From Microvirga soli (GTDB lineage Bacteria > Pseudomonadota > Alphaproteobacteria > Rhizobiales > Beijerinckiaceae): 64,000 nucleotides of DNA. Every line of letters begins with the position of its first letter. The stretch's first letter is position 1. The stretch spans positions 1 to 64,000 of the forward strand of contig NZ_JAERQE010000017.1 of assembly GCF_016734765.1 (NCBI RefSeq), written 5' to 3'. Position numbers and translations under genes: made by a program. This document shows positions 51,041-61,968 of the stretch, in pieces. Below the pieces are notes generated by a model that saw only the letters and a list, made by a program, of their open reading frames with translations, made no database searches and was not told the DNA's origin.

Positions 51041-51919
51041 CTACTTCTGCCGCAGCAGTGCTTCCAGTTCTTTACGGAACTCTGCCGAGAGCTCCTCGCG
51101 CTCCAGGGCATAGGCCACGTTGGCCATCAGGAAGCCGATCTTCGAGCCCGTGTCGTAGGTCTTGCCTTGATACTTCATGCCGAAGAAGGGCTGCTCCTTC
51201 ATGAGGCGGATCATGGAATCCGTGAGCTGAATCTCGTTGCCGGCGCCGCGCTCCTGGTTCGAGAGCAGGTCGAAGACCTCGGGCTGGAGGATGTAGCGGC
51301 CGGAGATGATGTAGTTCGACGGCGCGGTGCCCTTCGGGGGCTTTTCCACCATGCCGGTGATCTCGAAGGTCTGGCCGAATTCCTGGCCCACCGACACGAT
51401 GCCGTACTGGTGGGTCTGGTCCTCGGGCACTTCCTCAACGGCGATGATGTTGCCGCCGTGCTTGTCGTAGGCTGCGATCATCTGCTCCATGGAGCCGCGG
51501 CTGAGCATGTCAGGCAGGATCACCGCGAAGGGCTCATTGCCCACCAGCTCGCGGGCGCACCAGACCGCATGGCCCAGCCCCAAGGGCTCCTGCTGGCGGG
51601 TGAAGCTCGTCTGGCCCGCCTGGGGCTGGTCCTTGGCCAGGGTCTCCAGCTCCTTGGTCTTGCCGCGGCCTTCGAGTGTGCGGTTGAGCTCGTAGGCGAT
51701 GTCGAAGTGGTCCTCGATCACGGCCTTGTTGCGGCCGGTGACGAAGATGAAGTGCTCGATCCCCGCGGCGCGGGCCTCGTCGACCACGTGCTGCACCACC
51801 GGACGGTCGACGACGCACAGCATCTCCTTGGGCACGGCCTTGGTGGCCGGCAGAAACCGGGTGCCGAGACCGGCGACGGGCAGGACTGCTTTGCGGATAC
51901 GCTTCATTGAATGAGCCAT
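51041..51919 (-). CDS. galU: UTP-glucose-1-phosphate uridylyltransferase
   Basis: A 292-residue nucleotidyltransferase making UDP-glucose from UTP and glucose 1-phosphate. The N-terminal RKAVLPVAGLGTRFLPATKA is diagnostic, followed by PKEMLCVVDRPVVQHVVDEA, QQEPLGLGHAVWCAREL and VEKPPKGTAPSNYIISGRYI. ATG 51919 and ATG 51907 (MKRIRKAV) are both possible; the shorter fits the family better and neither has a clear ribosome site. UDP-glucose feeds the divergent galE product and glucan or exopolysaccharide synthesis, which links to opgG and opgD. Confidence 0.93.
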   Translation of the reverse strand: MAHSMKRIRKAVLPVAGLGTRFLPATKAVPKEMLCVVDRPVVQHVVDEARAAGIEHFIFVTGRNKAVIEDHFDIAYELNRTLEGRGKTKELETLAKDQPQAGQTSFTRQQEPLGLGHAVWCARELVGNEPFAVILPDMLSRGSMEQMIAAYDKHGGNIIAVEEVPEDQTHQYGIVSVGQEFGQTFEITGMVEKPPKGTAPSNYIISGRYILQPEVFDLLSNQERGAGNEIQLTDSMIRLMKEQPFFGMKYQGKTYDTGSKIGFLMANVAYALEREELSAEFRKELEALLRQK

Positions 51920-51989
51920 GATTGAGCCGAAAGGTGGAGGGGTAATCTAAGACAGGACCCGGAAAAGGAAACCGACAAAGGTCAAGCTT

Positions 51990-52016
51990 CGGTGACCCAT
52001 AACGCAATAGTCACCG
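51990..52016. promoter_or_regulatory. Dyad in the galU-galE intergenic region
   Basis: CGGTGAC (51990-51996) and GTCACCG (52010-52016) form a perfect 7-bp inverted repeat with a 13-nt spacer, midway between the divergent galU and galE starts. It could bind a regulator of both genes; no regulator is suggested. Confidence 0.3.
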
Positions 52017-52118
52017 GCTTGTTTCATCGGGGCGCTTCTTCATTGAAGCTCTGGACCTGAATTGAAGCTGAAGCGTTGTGGTTAAGCTGCCAGGCGGGGC
52101 AGTTTTTCGGAGATGGAC

Positions 52119-53105
52119 ATGGCGGTACTGGTGACGGGCGGCGCGGGCTATATCGGCAGCCACATGGTGCTCGAGCTTCTGGACGCGGGCGAGACCGTGG
52201 TGGTGCTCGACAACCTCTCGACGGGCTTCCGCTGGGCCGTTCCGCAGGAAGCCACCTTCGTGACCGGCGACGTGAGCGATCAGGCTCTCGTGTCCAGCAT
52301 CATCGACGAACACGGCATCGACAGCATCCTGCATTTCGCCGCCAAGATCGTTGTTCCGGAATCCGTTACCGATCCGCTGGGCTATTATTTCGGCAATACC
52401 GTGAAGACCCGAGCGCTCATTGAGGTTGCGGTCCAGAAGGGCATCAGGAACTTCGTCTTTTCCTCAACGGCAGCCGTCTACGGCAATGCCGAGGCCCCCC
52501 TGCTGACCGAGGATATGCCGCTCGTGCCGATCAATCCCTACGGTCGCAGCAAGCTCATGTCCGAATGGATGTTGCAGGATGCCCACACGGCCCATGGGCT
52601 GCGCTACGCCATCCTGCGTTACTTCAACGTCGCGGGCGCCGATCCCAAGGGCCGCTCCGGCCAGTCGACCCCTCAGGCCACCCATCTCATCAAGGTGGCG
52701 GCTCAAGCCGCGCTCGGCCAGCGGCCTCATCTCGACGTGTTCGGAACGGATTATGCGACCCCGGACGGCACCTGCGTGCGCGATTACATCCAAGTCAACG
52801 ACTTGGCCCGTGCTCACCTCGTGGCCCTGCAGCATCTTCGCCATGGGGGCGATTGCACGATCATGAATTGCGGCTACGGCCATGGTGCTTCGGTGCTGGA
52901 GGTCGTGGACGTGGTCAAAAGGGTCTCGGGCGTCGATTTCGAGGCTCGCCTGAGCCCGCGCCGGCCCGGCGACCCGGCCCAGCTCGTGGCAAAGGTCGAC
53001 AAAATCCGTGAGCTCGGATGGGAGCCGCAGCACGACAATCTGGAGGAGATCGTCGAGCAGGCCCTGCGCTGGGAACAGGCCCTAGCGGGTCGAAAAGCCG
53101 CATAG
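52119..53105 (+). CDS. galE: UDP-glucose 4-epimerase
   Basis: A 328-residue SDR-superfamily enzyme interconverting UDP-glucose and UDP-galactose. The NAD motif VLVTGGAGYIGSHM, the LDNLSTG segment, catalytic Ser in FSSTAAVYG, the YxxxK motif as YGRSK, and YFNVAGADP are all present. ATG 52119 has GGAG 6 nt upstream and is preferred to ATG 52113. It is divergent from galU; together they supply UDP-glucose and UDP-galactose for envelope polysaccharides. Confidence 0.94.
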   Translation: MAVLVTGGAGYIGSHMVLELLDAGETVVVLDNLSTGFRWAVPQEATFVTGDVSDQALVSSIIDEHGIDSILHFAAKIVVPESVTDPLGYYFGNTVKTRALIEVAVQKGIRNFVFSSTAAVYGNAEAPLLTEDMPLVPINPYGRSKLMSEWMLQDAHTAHGLRYAILRYFNVAGADPKGRSGQSTPQATHLIKVAAQAALGQRPHLDVFGTDYATPDGTCVRDYIQVNDLARAHLVALQHLRHGGDCTIMNCGYGHGASVLEVVDVVKRVSGVDFEARLSPRRPGDPAQLVAKVDKIRELGWEPQHDNLEEIVEQALRWEQALAGRKAA

Positions 53106-53163
53106 GGCCCTACCTATAAGGCTAGCTGTCAACCGGGTGTTAACTCTCGTAGTGTCGCAATGG

Positions 53164-53180
53164 CAGGACAACTTGTCCTG
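53164..53180. promoter_or_regulatory. 17-bp perfect palindrome upstream of the lytic transglycosylase gene
   Basis: CAGGACAA-C-TTGTCCTG is a perfect dyad (8-bp arms, single central base) ending 18 bp before ATG 53199. Its position over the likely start of transcription or leader suits an operator. No identified regulator. Confidence 0.35.
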
Positions 53181-53198
53181 TTTCCGTGAGCGACATCC

Positions 53199-54416
53199 AT
53201 GCGCCAGCTTCTGGTGCGCCGCCTCTCCGGCGCCCTCCTTCTCGGTTTGAGCCTCACCGCCGGTGCGGACCTCATGGCATTGCCTGCTCAGGCGCAGGAG
53301 GTGTCGCAAGCCGGCTTCCAGCGTTTCGTGCAGGGGCTCTGGCCGGAGGCCAAGGCGCGGGGCATCTCGCAAGCCACTTTCAACGAGGCGTTCCGGGACG
53401 TCGAGCCCGACGCCAAGATCATCGCGCTCACCAAGAAGCAATCCGAATTCGTCCGCCCGATCTGGGACTACATCAACGGTTCCATCTCGTCCGAGCGCCT
53501 GAAGCGCGGCCGGGACATGGCCGCCAAGTGGTCGAAGACGCTCGCGGTCGTGGAGAAGACCTACGGTGTCCCACGCTCCGTGGTGCTCGGGGTCTGGGGC
53601 ATGGAAACCAATTACGGCAGCTTCACCGGGTCGATCTATGCCATCCGGGCGCTGTCGACCCTGGCCTATACCGGCTACCGGGCCGAGTTCTTCCGGGAGG
53701 AACTGCTTACCGCGCTCCAGATCCTGGAGCAGGAGCATGTGGACCGCTCCAAGATGCTGGGCTCCTGGGCGGGCGCCATGGGCCAGACCCAGTTCATGCC
53801 CTCGAGCTTCATGAAATACGCCGTCGATGGCAACCGCGACGGCATGCGGGACATCTGGTCCTCGGTGCCGGACGCCATGGCGTCCACGGCCAATTACCTG
53901 CGCCAGCATGGCTGGGAGCCGGGGCTTCCCTGGGGCTTCGAGGTCCAGCTGCCGAAGGATTTTGACTTCCGTTACCTCAAGCTGAACTTTGCCCAATGGC
54001 AAACCGTTGGCCTGCGCCGGGCCGATGGCAAAGCCATGCCGCGGGCGGGCGAGGCCTCCCTGTTCCTGCCGGGCGGAGCCGGTGGACCGGCCTTCCTGGT
54101 CACCAAGAACTACGATGTGATCAAGTCTTATAATTCCTCCGATGCCTATGCCATGGGCGTGGCGCATCTCGGCGACCGCCTCATGGGTGGTCAGCCGATC
54201 CAGGGGGCTTGGCCCAAGGAGCCCATGCTCGCCAAGGACCAGCGCCAGGAACTGCAGGAGCGCCTGGCCCGCCTCGGCTTCTATGAGGGCGATACGGACG
54301 GAAAATTCGGCTCCAAGACCCGGGATGCCGTGCGGAACTTCCAGCTTCGGCGTGGTTTGATCCCGGATGGCTATGCGGATTATGCTGTCTTACGCGAACT
54401 GCGTGCGACCCGCTGA
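53199..54416 (+). CDS. MltB-type lytic murein transglycosylase with peptidoglycan-binding domain
   Basis: A 405-residue exported enzyme (signal region RRLSGALLLGLSLTAGADLM to AQA) that cleaves glycan strands with 1,6-anhydro formation. The SLT family 3 (MltB) domain spans about residues 35-335, with catalytic Glu136 in GVWGMETNYGSFTG, GAMGQTQFMPSSF and DGMRDIW. A PG_binding_1 domain forms the C-terminus (RLGFYEGDTDGKFGSKTRDA, about 345-403). It acts in the periplasm on cell-wall turnover. The next gene downstream, a DUF459 hydrolase, is co-directional at 57 bp. Confidence 0.92.
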   Translation: MRQLLVRRLSGALLLGLSLTAGADLMALPAQAQEVSQAGFQRFVQGLWPEAKARGISQATFNEAFRDVEPDAKIIALTKKQSEFVRPIWDYINGSISSERLKRGRDMAAKWSKTLAVVEKTYGVPRSVVLGVWGMETNYGSFTGSIYAIRALSTLAYTGYRAEFFREELLTALQILEQEHVDRSKMLGSWAGAMGQTQFMPSSFMKYAVDGNRDGMRDIWSSVPDAMASTANYLRQHGWEPGLPWGFEVQLPKDFDFRYLKLNFAQWQTVGLRRADGKAMPRAGEASLFLPGGAGGPAFLVTKNYDVIKSYNSSDAYAMGVAHLGDRLMGGQPIQGAWPKEPMLAKDQRQELQERLARLGFYEGDTDGKFGSKTRDAVRNFQLRRGLIPDGYADYAVLRELRATR

Positions 54417-54473
54417 CGGAGCTGCTCCTGCAACTCCACCTCCAGGCTGGTCCGGATTAGAGTGGAACCGCCT

Positions 54474-55730
54474 ATGAGGATAGTGCCGATTCTTCAGCGT
54501 ATGACCCTGACCCTGCTCCTTGCGGCGGGCGGGGTCGATGCGGCCCTGGCGCAGTCCGGCTATTACCAGCAGCAGCCGGGCTACCGGGATCAGCGGGCTT
54601 ATCCGCCCGGCTACTACCCCGGAAAGCTCGTGCAGCCGGCTCAACCCCAGCCTCAGCAGGGCTTCAGCATCCGACGCTTCTTCGGCGCTCGGGACGAGCC
54701 TCCGCCGCCCGCGCGCGCTCCCGTCTCGAGACCCCGCAGGTCCGCACCTCCACCGGCGGCCGTAGCCAAGCAGGAAAAGCCGAAGGTCAATCCGAGCACC
54801 TATGTGGTGGTGTTCGGCGATGCCCTAGCGAGCTATGCCCGGCAGGGGCTGGATGCCCAATTCAGCGACGACCAGGACATTGCGGTCGTCTCTAAAGTCC
54901 GCAGCGACACCAACCTCGTTCGCACCGACCCGGCGGACTGGCCCAACACCATCAAGGCCACTCTGGATGGGGGGCAGAAAACCTCCATAGCCGTCGTCAT
55001 GCTGGGCACGAATGATCGGCAGTCGATCCGGGACGGCGACGAGAGCGCGGAGCCCTTGTCCGACCGATGGAAGGAGCTCTACCGCCAGCGAATCGATGCG
55101 ATCACGGGCGTTCTGAAGGAGCGCAAGGTTCCCTTCGTGTGGATCGGCTTACCGCCCATGAAGAACAGCAAGATTTCCGACGATCTCGTTGCCATGAACG
55201 ATATCTACAAGGAGAGCGTCCAGAGCAACGGCGGCGTCTATGTGGATATCTGGCCAGGCTTCGTGGACGAGGACAACCGCTACACCGATATCGGCCCGGA
55301 TGTGGACGGGGATCCAACCAAGCTTCGGACCAATGAAGGCGTGTTCTTCACCCGGGCTGGCGCGCGGAAAGTGGCCTTCTTCGCCGATACGGAGATCAAG
55401 CGCGTTCTGGGCTTGAGCGGAACGGCAACAGCCGCTGCGCCTGATCCAGCACAGATCGCGCCTGCCGATGGATCGGCCGCGCCTACCATTGAGGCAGCGC
55501 TGCCACCACCGCCTGATGCCGCCATTCCTGCTGCCCTGCCACAGAAGCCGCTGGTCGGGCCGGTCCTGCCGCTGACCCGCCAGGACGTTGCGCCGGGAGG
55601 CACCCTTGTGTCGGCGCCGCCGAAGCTGACCGGCGACAATGCCCATACGGTCCAGCGCGCTCTGCGGGTCGGAATCGCTCCCAGCGCACGCCCCGGTCGG
55701 GCGGATGATTTCCGGTGGCCCAATCCGTAA
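54474..55730 (+). CDS. DUF459 family SGNH hydrolase
   Basis: A 418-residue exported protein (signal IVPILQRMTLTLLLAAGGVD, cleavage near ALAQ). A Tyr/Gln/Pro-rich linker (about 28-105) precedes the SGNH-like domain: block I VVVFGDALASYA, with Ala where GDSL has Ser-Leu, block III VVMLGTNDRQSI, and later blocks VWIGLPPMKNSKISDD and YVDIWPGFVDEDNRY. A Pro/Ala-rich tail follows residue 320. The replacement of the usual nucleophile Ser by Ala in block I is notable and may mean altered or absent esterase activity. The start could also be GTG 54462. A terminator lies after the gene. Confidence 0.85.
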   Translation: MRIVPILQRMTLTLLLAAGGVDAALAQSGYYQQQPGYRDQRAYPPGYYPGKLVQPAQPQPQQGFSIRRFFGARDEPPPPARAPVSRPRRSAPPPAAVAKQEKPKVNPSTYVVVFGDALASYARQGLDAQFSDDQDIAVVSKVRSDTNLVRTDPADWPNTIKATLDGGQKTSIAVVMLGTNDRQSIRDGDESAEPLSDRWKELYRQRIDAITGVLKERKVPFVWIGLPPMKNSKISDDLVAMNDIYKESVQSNGGVYVDIWPGFVDEDNRYTDIGPDVDGDPTKLRTNEGVFFTRAGARKVAFFADTEIKRVLGLSGTATAAAPDPAQIAPADGSAAPTIEAALPPPPDAAIPAALPQKPLVGPVLPLTRQDVAPGGTLVSAPPKLTGDNAHTVQRALRVGIAPSARPGRADDFRWPNP

Positions 55731-55749
55731 AGACGGTTCTACAACAGAA

Positions 55750-55790
55750 AGCGGCGGCTCACCCACGGGATGAGCCGCCGCTTTTGTTTT
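55750..55790. terminator. Terminator between the DUF459 gene and gltD
   Basis: AGCGGCGGCTCA (55750-55761) and TGAGCCGCCGCT (55771-55782) form a perfect 12-bp stem followed by TTTGTTTT. On the opposite strand the stem is followed by TTCTGTTGT, so it may also end the gltBD transcript. Confidence 0.85.
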
Positions 55791-55807
55791 CATAACAGAT
55801 CGTGAGG

Positions 55808-57229
55808 TTAGACCGGCAGAGTGCTGGAGCCCATCAGGAAGGTGTCGATGGACCGGGCAGCCTGACGGCCCTCGCGGATTGCCCAAACCACCAGCGACTG
55901 GCCGCGGCGCATGTCGCCGGCGACGAAGACCTTGTCGCTCGAGGTCCTGTAGCTCCTGTCGTCGGCTACCACATTGCCGCGCCGATCCATGGCGACAGCG
56001 GACTGCTCCAGCAGGCCTTCCTTCACCGAGCCGGCAAAGCCTATGGCGATGAAGACGAGATCCGCCTTCAAGATGAACTCGCTGCCCGGGATGGGCTGGC
56101 GCTTCTCATCGACACGGGCGCATTGCACGCCGGAGACGCGGCCCTTCTTGCCGACGACGCCGAGCGTCGCCGCCTGGAACTCGCGCTCCGCGCCTTCGGC
56201 CTGAGACGAGGAGGTGCGCATCTTGGTGGGCCAGTAGGGCCACACGGTGAGCTTGTCCTCGCGCTCCGGCGGCTTGGGGCGGATGTCAAGCTGCGTCACG
56301 GAGAGCGCGCCTTGGCGGAACGCGGTGCCGACGCAGTCGGAGGCTGTGTCGCCGCCGCCGATCACCACCACGTGCTTGCCGCCCGCGAGGATTGGCTCCT
56401 CGGTGACCTCCTCATGACCCACGCGCTGGTTGGCCTGGGTGAGGTAGGGCATCGCATAATACACGCCCGCGAGTTCCTGCCCCGGCAGGTTCGGATTGCG
56501 CGGATCCTCCGCGCCGCCGGCGAACAGCACCGCGTCGAACTCGTTGTGGAGCGAGGCGAAGCTGCGATCGATGCCGATATTGACGCCGCAATGGAAGATA
56601 ACGCCTTCGGCCTCCATCTGCTTCACGCGGCGGTCGATGTGGTACTTCTCCATCTTGAAGTCGGGAATGCCGTAGCGCAGGAGGCCGCCGGGCTTTGCCT
56701 GACGCTCGAACACATGCACCTCGTGGCCCGCGCGGGCGAGCTGCTGGGCGGCCGCCATGCCGGCGGGGCCTGAGCCGATCACGGCCACGCGCTTGCCGGT
56801 CTGAATGTCCGCTGGCTCCGGCTTCACGAAGCCCATCTCCCAGGCCTTGTCGGCGATGGCCTGCTCGATGGTCTTGATGGTGACCGGCTGGTTCTCGAGG
56901 TTCAGCGTACAGGCTTCCTCGCAGGGCGCCGGGCAGATGCGGCCCGTAAATTCGGGGAAGTTGTTGGTGGTGTGGAGGTTGCGCGCGGCCTCCTCCCAAT
57001 CGTCGGACCAGACGAGGTCGTTCCAATCGGGGATCTGGTTATGCACCGGGCAGCCTGTCGGCCCGTGGCAGAAGGGGATGCCGCAATCCATGCAGCGCCC
57101 TGCCTGCTTGCGCAGATCGTTGGTGTCGAGCGGCAGCGTGAACTCGCGGAAGTGGCGCACGCGCTCACCGGCGAGCTGATACTTCTGCTCCTGCCGGTCG
57201 TATTCGAGAAAGCCTGTGACCTTGCCCAT
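55808..57229 (-). CDS. gltD: Glutamate synthase (NADPH) small subunit
   Basis: A 473-residue FAD and Fe-S flavoprotein that passes electrons from NADPH to the large subunit. N-terminal cysteines for 4Fe-4S centres occur in [20 protein letters not shown] and [12 protein letters not shown]. The FAD-binding motif is [20 protein letters not shown] and the NADPH motif [17 protein letters not shown]; the closing [20 protein letters not shown] is typical. It lies 20 bp downstream of gltB, forming a gltBD operon for ammonium assimilation with glutamine synthetase. Confidence 0.95.
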   Translation of the reverse strand: MGKVTGFLEYDRQEQKYQLAGERVRHFREFTLPLDTNDLRKQAGRCMDCGIPFCHGPTGCPVHNQIPDWNDLVWSDDWEEAARNLHTTNNFPEFTGRICPAPCEEACTLNLENQPVTIKTIEQAIADKAWEMGFVKPEPADIQTGKRVAVIGSGPAGMAAAQQLARAGHEVHVFERQAKPGGLLRYGIPDFKMEKYHIDRRVKQMEAEGVIFHCGVNIGIDRSFASLHNEFDAVLFAGGAEDPRNPNLPGQELAGVYYAMPYLTQANQRVGHEEVTEEPILAGGKHVVVIGGGDTASDCVGTAFRQGALSVTQLDIRPKPPEREDKLTVWPYWPTKMRTSSSQAEGAEREFQAATLGVVGKKGRVSGVQCARVDEKRQPIPGSEFILKADLVFIAIGFAGSVKEGLLEQSAVAMDRRGNVVADDRSYRTSSDKVFVAGDMRRGQSLVVWAIREGRQAARSIDTFLMGSSTLPV

Positions 57230-57249
57230 GGGTTTGCCCCTTACAATCC

Positions 57250-60200
57250 TTATTCCGCCGCCTGCAGGTTCCGGAGACGATCCATCTCCTGGAGCGCACG
57301 GCGATACTCGACCGGCATGACCTTTACGAACTTGGTGCGGTAGGTCGTCCAGTTGTCGAGGATCTCCTTGGCGCGCGTCGAGCCCGTATAGGTGTGGTGA
57401 TTGGTGATGAGCTGCATCAGGCGCTCTTCATCGGGGCCGGACATGTTGGCCATGATGTCGATGCGGCCCTTGGTCTCCAGGTCGCCGCCGTGATGGTGAA
57501 GACGGCGCATCAGGTCCTCCTCCTCCTCGACGGGTTCGAGATCGACCATGGACAGGTTGCAGCGCTTGGTGAAGGTGCCGTCCTCGTCGAGCACATAGGC
57601 GATGCCGCCCGACATGCCCGCCGCGAAGTTGCGGCCGGTCTGGCCCAGCACCACCACGAGGCCGCCCGTCATGTATTCGCAACCGTGATCGCCCGTGCCC
57701 TCGACCACCGCGATGGCGCCCGAGTTGCGCACGGCGAAGCGCTCGCCCGCCACGCCGCGGAAATAGGCTTCGCCGGCAATCGCCCCGTACATCACCGTGT
57801 TGCCGACCACGATGGAGTTTTCGGGCAGTGCCTTGGAGCGAGTCGAGGGGCTGATGATGATCTTGCCGCCCGACAGGCCCTTGCCGACATAGTCGTTGGC
57901 TTCGCCTTCCAGGTTCAGCGTCACGCCGGCCGCCAGCCACGCGCCGAAGCTCTGGCCCGCGGTGCCTTTGAGCTTCACGGTGATCGTGTCATCGGGCAGA
58001 CCTTCATGGCCGTAGCGCTTGGCGACTTCGCCGGAGAGCATGGCGCCCACCGTCCGGTCGGAGCTTTTCACCTTCGACTCGATGGTGACGGCCTCGCCGC
58101 TTTCCAAAGCAGGCCCGGCCTGCGCGATGAACGAGCGGTCGAGCACGTCGGTAATCGGGTGAACCTGACGCTCCTCATGGCGGATCGCTACGTTCGCAGG
58201 CACTTCGGGCTTGTGGAAGAGCTTCGTGAAATCGAGGCCCTTCGCCTTCCAGTGATCGATGGCCCCGTTCTTGTCGAGGAGATCGGACTGGCCGATCATC
58301 TCGTCGATGGAGCGGAAGCCCATCTCGGCCATCAGCTCGCGCACTTCCTCGGCGACGAAGAAGAAGTAGTTGATGACGTGCTCCGGCAGGCCCTTGAAGC
58401 GCTTGCGCAGCACCGGATCCTGTGTAGCAACGCCGACCGGGCAGGTGTTGAGATGGCACTTGCGCATCATGATGCAGCCGGCCGCAATCAGCGGCGCGGT
58501 CGAGAAGCCGAATTCGTCGGCACCGAGAAGCGCCGCGATGATGACGTCGCGCCCCGTGCGCAGACCACCATCGGCCTGAAGCGCCACACGGCCGCGCAGG
58601 CGGTTGAGCACCAGGGTCTGCTGGGTCTCGGCGAGGCCGATCTCCCAGGGGGAGCCCGCATGCTTCAGAGAGGTGAGGGGAGACGCGCCCGTGCCGCCCT
58701 CGAAGCCCGAGATCGTGATGTGATCGGCTCGTGCTTTGGCGACGCCCGCCGCAACAGTGCCGACGCCCACCTCCGCCACGAGCTTCACCGACACGTCGGC
58801 CGAGGGGTTCACGTTCTTCAGGTCGAAGATCAGCTGCGCCAGATCCTCGATGGAGTAGATGTCGTGGTGCGGCGGCGGGGAGATGAGGCCGACGCCCGGG
58901 GTGGAGTGGCGCACGCGCGCAATCCTGGCATCGACCTTGTGGCCCGGAAGCTGTCCGCCCTCGCCGGGCTTCGCTCCTTGAGCGACCTTGATCTGCATCA
59001 TGTCGGCATTGACGAGATATTCCGTCGTCACGCCGAAGCGGCCGGAGGCCACCTGCTTGATCGCCGAGCGCCTGGACATGCCGTTCGCCAGAGGACGGAA
59101 GCGCTCCGGCTCCTCGCCACCCTCGCCGGTGTTCGACTTGCCGCCGATGGCGTTCATGGCGAGCGCCAGGGTCTCGTGTGCCTCCTTTGAGATCGATCCG
59201 AAGGACATGGCGCCGGTGGAGAAGCGCTTCACGATGTCCTGCGCGGACTCAACTTCGTTCAACGGCACAGGAGCGCGGCCCGTCTCATCGGCGTTCTTGA
59301 TGCGGAAGAGGCCGCGGATGGTCTTGAGCTCGTTGTCCTGCTCGTTCACGAGGCGCGCATATTCGCGGTAGCGGTCCTGCGCGTTGAGGCGCACCGCGTG
59401 CTGCAGCGTCGCAACTGTGTCCGGATTCCAGGCATGCACCTCGCCGCGCGTCCGGTAGGCGTATTCGCCGCCCACATCAAGCGCGTTGCGGTAGATCGGC
59501 GCGTCGCCGAAGGCGTCACGATGGCGGCGGACGTTCTCCTCCGCCACCTCGTTCATGCCGATGCCCTCGATCGAGGTCGCGGTGCCGAAGAAGTCGCGGG
59601 CCACGAAGTCGGTCTTGAGACCGACCGCGTCGAAGATCTGCGCGCCGCAATAGGACTGGTAGGTGGAGATGCCCATCTTGGACATCACCTTGAGCAGGCC
59701 CTTGCCGATGGACTTGATGTAGCGCTTGACCGCCTCATCCGCGTCCACCTCTTCCGGCAGCTCGCCGGCCTCGCGCATCGCGGCAATCGACTCGAAGGCG
59801 AGGTACGGGTTGATCGCTTCCGCGCCGTAGCCGGCAAGACACGCAAAGTGATGGATCTCGCGCGGTTCGCCGCTCTCGACCACGAGGCCGACCGAAGTGC
59901 GCAGGCCCTTGCGGATGAGGTAGTTGTGCACGGCGGCGGTGGCGAGCAGCGCCGGAATCGGGATGCGGTCCGGGCCAACCATGCGGTCCGACAGGATGAT
60001 GATGTTGTAGCCGCCGTGCACCGCTGCTTCCGCACGGTCGCAGAGGCGGTCGACCGCGCCGTCGAGAGCGGATGCGCCGAGCTCCGCGTCATAGGTGATG
60101 TCGAGGGTCTTGGTGTCGAAGCGGTCCTCGAAATGGCCGATGCAGCGGATCTTCTCCAGATCCTCGTTGGTAAGGATTGGTTGGCGCACTTCGAGCCGCT

Positions 60201-61968
60201 TGCGGCGCGAGGTGCCCTCAAGATCGAGAATGTTCGGACGCGGGCCGATGAACGACACGAGACTCATGACGAGCTCTTCGCGGATCGGATCGATCGGCGG
60301 ATTCGTCACCTGGGCGAAGTTCTGCTTGAAATAGGTGTAGAGCAGCTTCGACTTGTCGGAGAGCGCGGAGATCGGCGTATCCGATCCCATGGAACCCACC
60401 GCCTCCTGGCCGGTGACGGCCATGGGCTGCATGAGGAGCTTGAGATCCTCGGTCGTGTAGCCGAAGGCCTGTTGGCGGTCGAGGAGCGACACGTCCGTGC
60501 GGGACTCGCGCGCCTGCACGGGCTTCAGGTCTTCCAGCACGATCTGCGTGCGCTTCAGCCACTCCTTGTAGGGATGCGCGTTGGAGAGCTGCTGCTTGAT
60601 CTCGTCATCGGAGACGATGCGGCCTTCCTCCAGATCGATGAGGAGCATCTTGCCCGGCTGCAAACGCCACTTCTCGACGATCTTCTCCTCCGGGATCGGC
60701 AGCACGCCCATCTCGGAAGCGAGCACCACGAGGCCGTCATCGGTCACGAGATAGCGGGCTGGGCGCAGGCCGTTGCGGTCGAGGGTCGCACCGATCTGCT
60801 TGCCGTCGGTGAAGCACACGGCGGCAGGGCCGTCCCACGGCTCCATGAGGGCAGCGTGGTATTCGTAGAAGGCGCGCCGGTCGTCGTTCATGAGCTTGTT
60901 GCCGGCCCATGCTTCCGGGATCAGCATCATCATGGCGTGGGAGAGCGTGTAGCCGCCACGCACGAGGAACTCGAGCGCGTTGTCGAAGCAGGCGGTGTCG
61001 GACTGTCCCTCATAGGAGATCGGCCACAGCTTCGAGATGTCGTTGCCGAAGAGCTCGGAATCGACGGAAGCCTGGCGAGCTGCCATCCAGTTCACGTTGC
61101 CGCGCAGGGTGTTGATCTCGCCGTTATGGGCGACCATGCGGTAGGGGTGCGCGAGCTGCCAGGTCGGGAAGGTGTTGGTGGCGAAACGCTGGTGCACGAG
61201 CGCGATGGCGCTCTCGAAGCGCGGGTCCTGCAGGTCGAGGTAATAATCGCGCAGCTGCGTGACGAGCACCATGCCCTTGTAGACGATGGTGCGCGAGGAC
61301 AGGCTGACCGGGTAGTAGCCCTTCGTGCGCTCGTCCTTCATGTCGTAGACGGCGTTGGAAATCACCTTGCGGGCGATGAACAGGCGGCGCTCGAAGGTCT
61401 CGGCATCGTCCATGCCTTTGCCCTTGCCGACGAAGATCTGGCGGTGCAAGGGCTCGGTGGCCTTTACGCTCTCACCCAGATCGCTCGAATCCACCGGCAC
61501 GTCGCGCCAGCCGAGAACCTGAAGGCCCTCGTCGGTGATCGCCTTGGTGACGATCTCCTCGACGAGCTTGAAGCCTTCCGGGTCGCGCGGCATGAACAGG
61601 TGACCGGCGCCGTACTGACCGGCCTCGGGCAGCCAGATGCCGACCTTGGCGCATTCGGCCGCAAAGAACTTGTGTGGGATCTGAACGAGAATGCCGCAGC
61701 CGTCGCCCATCTTGGGGTCGGCGCCCACCGCGCCGCGATGGTCGAGGTTGTGCAGGATGGCGAGACCCTGCTCGACGATCTCGTGCGACTTGCGGTTCTT
61801 CATGTCGGCGATGAAGCCGACGCCGCAGGAATCCTGCTCATTGGCCGGGTTGTAGAGGCCCTGGGCTGCGGGCAGGCCCGGATCGCGCACGATTTTGAGC
61901 ATATCGGCTGCATTGGCCGTGCGGCTTGGCACTTGGGCTTCCAGGCTCTTGGTCGGCACGTCGCTCAT
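57250..61968 (-). CDS. gltB: Glutamate synthase (NADPH) large subunit
   Basis: A 1572-residue enzyme that makes two glutamates from glutamine and 2-oxoglutarate. The Ntn amidotransferase nucleophile is C48 ([10 protein letters not shown]), so a 47-residue propeptide must be removed. The amidotransferase domain runs to about residue 430, then the central domain and the FMN-binding synthase domain ([45 protein letters not shown]). The 3Fe-4S cysteines are in [15 protein letters not shown] (C-x5-C-x4-C), and the C-terminal beta-helix carries repeated Gly motifs. A 5' leader of about 350 nt is suggested by the promoter-like site at 62328. Confidence 0.96.
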   Translation of the reverse strand: MSDVPTKSLEAQVPSRTANAADMLKIVRDPGLPAAQGLYNPANEQDSCGVGFIADMKNRKSHEIVEQGLAILHNLDHRGAVGADPKMGDGCGILVQIPHKFFAAECAKVGIWLPEAGQYGAGHLFMPRDPEGFKLVEEIVTKAITDEGLQVLGWRDVPVDSSDLGESVKATEPLHRQIFVGKGKGMDDAETFERRLFIARKVISNAVYDMKDERTKGYYPVSLSSRTIVYKGMVLVTQLRDYYLDLQDPRFESAIALVHQRFATNTFPTWQLAHPYRMVAHNGEINTLRGNVNWMAARQASVDSELFGNDISKLWPISYEGQSDTACFDNALEFLVRGGYTLSHAMMMLIPEAWAGNKLMNDDRRAFYEYHAALMEPWDGPAAVCFTDGKQIGATLDRNGLRPARYLVTDDGLVVLASEMGVLPIPEEKIVEKWRLQPGKMLLIDLEEGRIVSDDEIKQQLSNAHPYKEWLKRTQIVLEDLKPVQARESRTDVSLLDRQQAFGYTTEDLKLLMQPMAVTGQEAVGSMGSDTPISALSDKSKLLYTYFKQNFAQVTNPPIDPIREELVMSLVSFIGPRPNILDLEGTSRRKRLEVRQPILTNEDLEKIRCIGHFEDRFDTKTLDITYDAELGASALDGAVDRLCDRAEAAVHGGYNIIILSDRMVGPDRIPIPALLATAAVHNYLIRKGLRTSVGLVVESGEPREIHHFACLAGYGAEAINPYLAFESIAAMREAGELPEEVDADEAVKRYIKSIGKGLLKVMSKMGISTYQSYCGAQIFDAVGLKTDFVARDFFGTATSIEGIGMNEVAEENVRRHRDAFGDAPIYRNALDVGGEYAYRTRGEVHAWNPDTVATLQHAVRLNAQDRYREYARLVNEQDNELKTIRGLFRIKNADETGRAPVPLNEVESAQDIVKRFSTGAMSFGSISKEAHETLALAMNAIGGKSNTGEGGEEPERFRPLANGMSRRSAIKQVASGRFGVTTEYLVNADMMQIKVAQGAKPGEGGQLPGHKVDARIARVRHSTPGVGLISPPPHHDIYSIEDLAQLIFDLKNVNPSADVSVKLVAEVGVGTVAAGVAKARADHITISGFEGGTGASPLTSLKHAGSPWEIGLAETQQTLVLNRLRGRVALQADGGLRTGRDVIIAALLGADEFGFSTAPLIAAGCIMMRKCHLNTCPVGVATQDPVLRKRFKGLPEHVINYFFFVAEEVRELMAEMGFRSIDEMIGQSDLLDKNGAIDHWKAKGLDFTKLFHKPEVPANVAIRHEERQVHPITDVLDRSFIAQAGPALESGEAVTIESKVKSSDRTVGAMLSGEVAKRYGHEGLPDDTITVKLKGTAGQSFGAWLAAGVTLNLEGEANDYVGKGLSGGKIIISPSTRSKALPENSIVVGNTVMYGAIAGEAYFRGVAGERFAVRNSGAIAVVEGTGDHGCEYMTGGLVVVLGQTGRNFAAGMSGGIAYVLDEDGTFTKRCNLSMVDLEPVEEEEDLMRRLHHHGGDLETKGRIDIMANMSGPDEERLMQLITNHHTYTGSTRAKEILDNWTTYRTKFVKVMPVEYRRALQEMDRLRNLQAAE

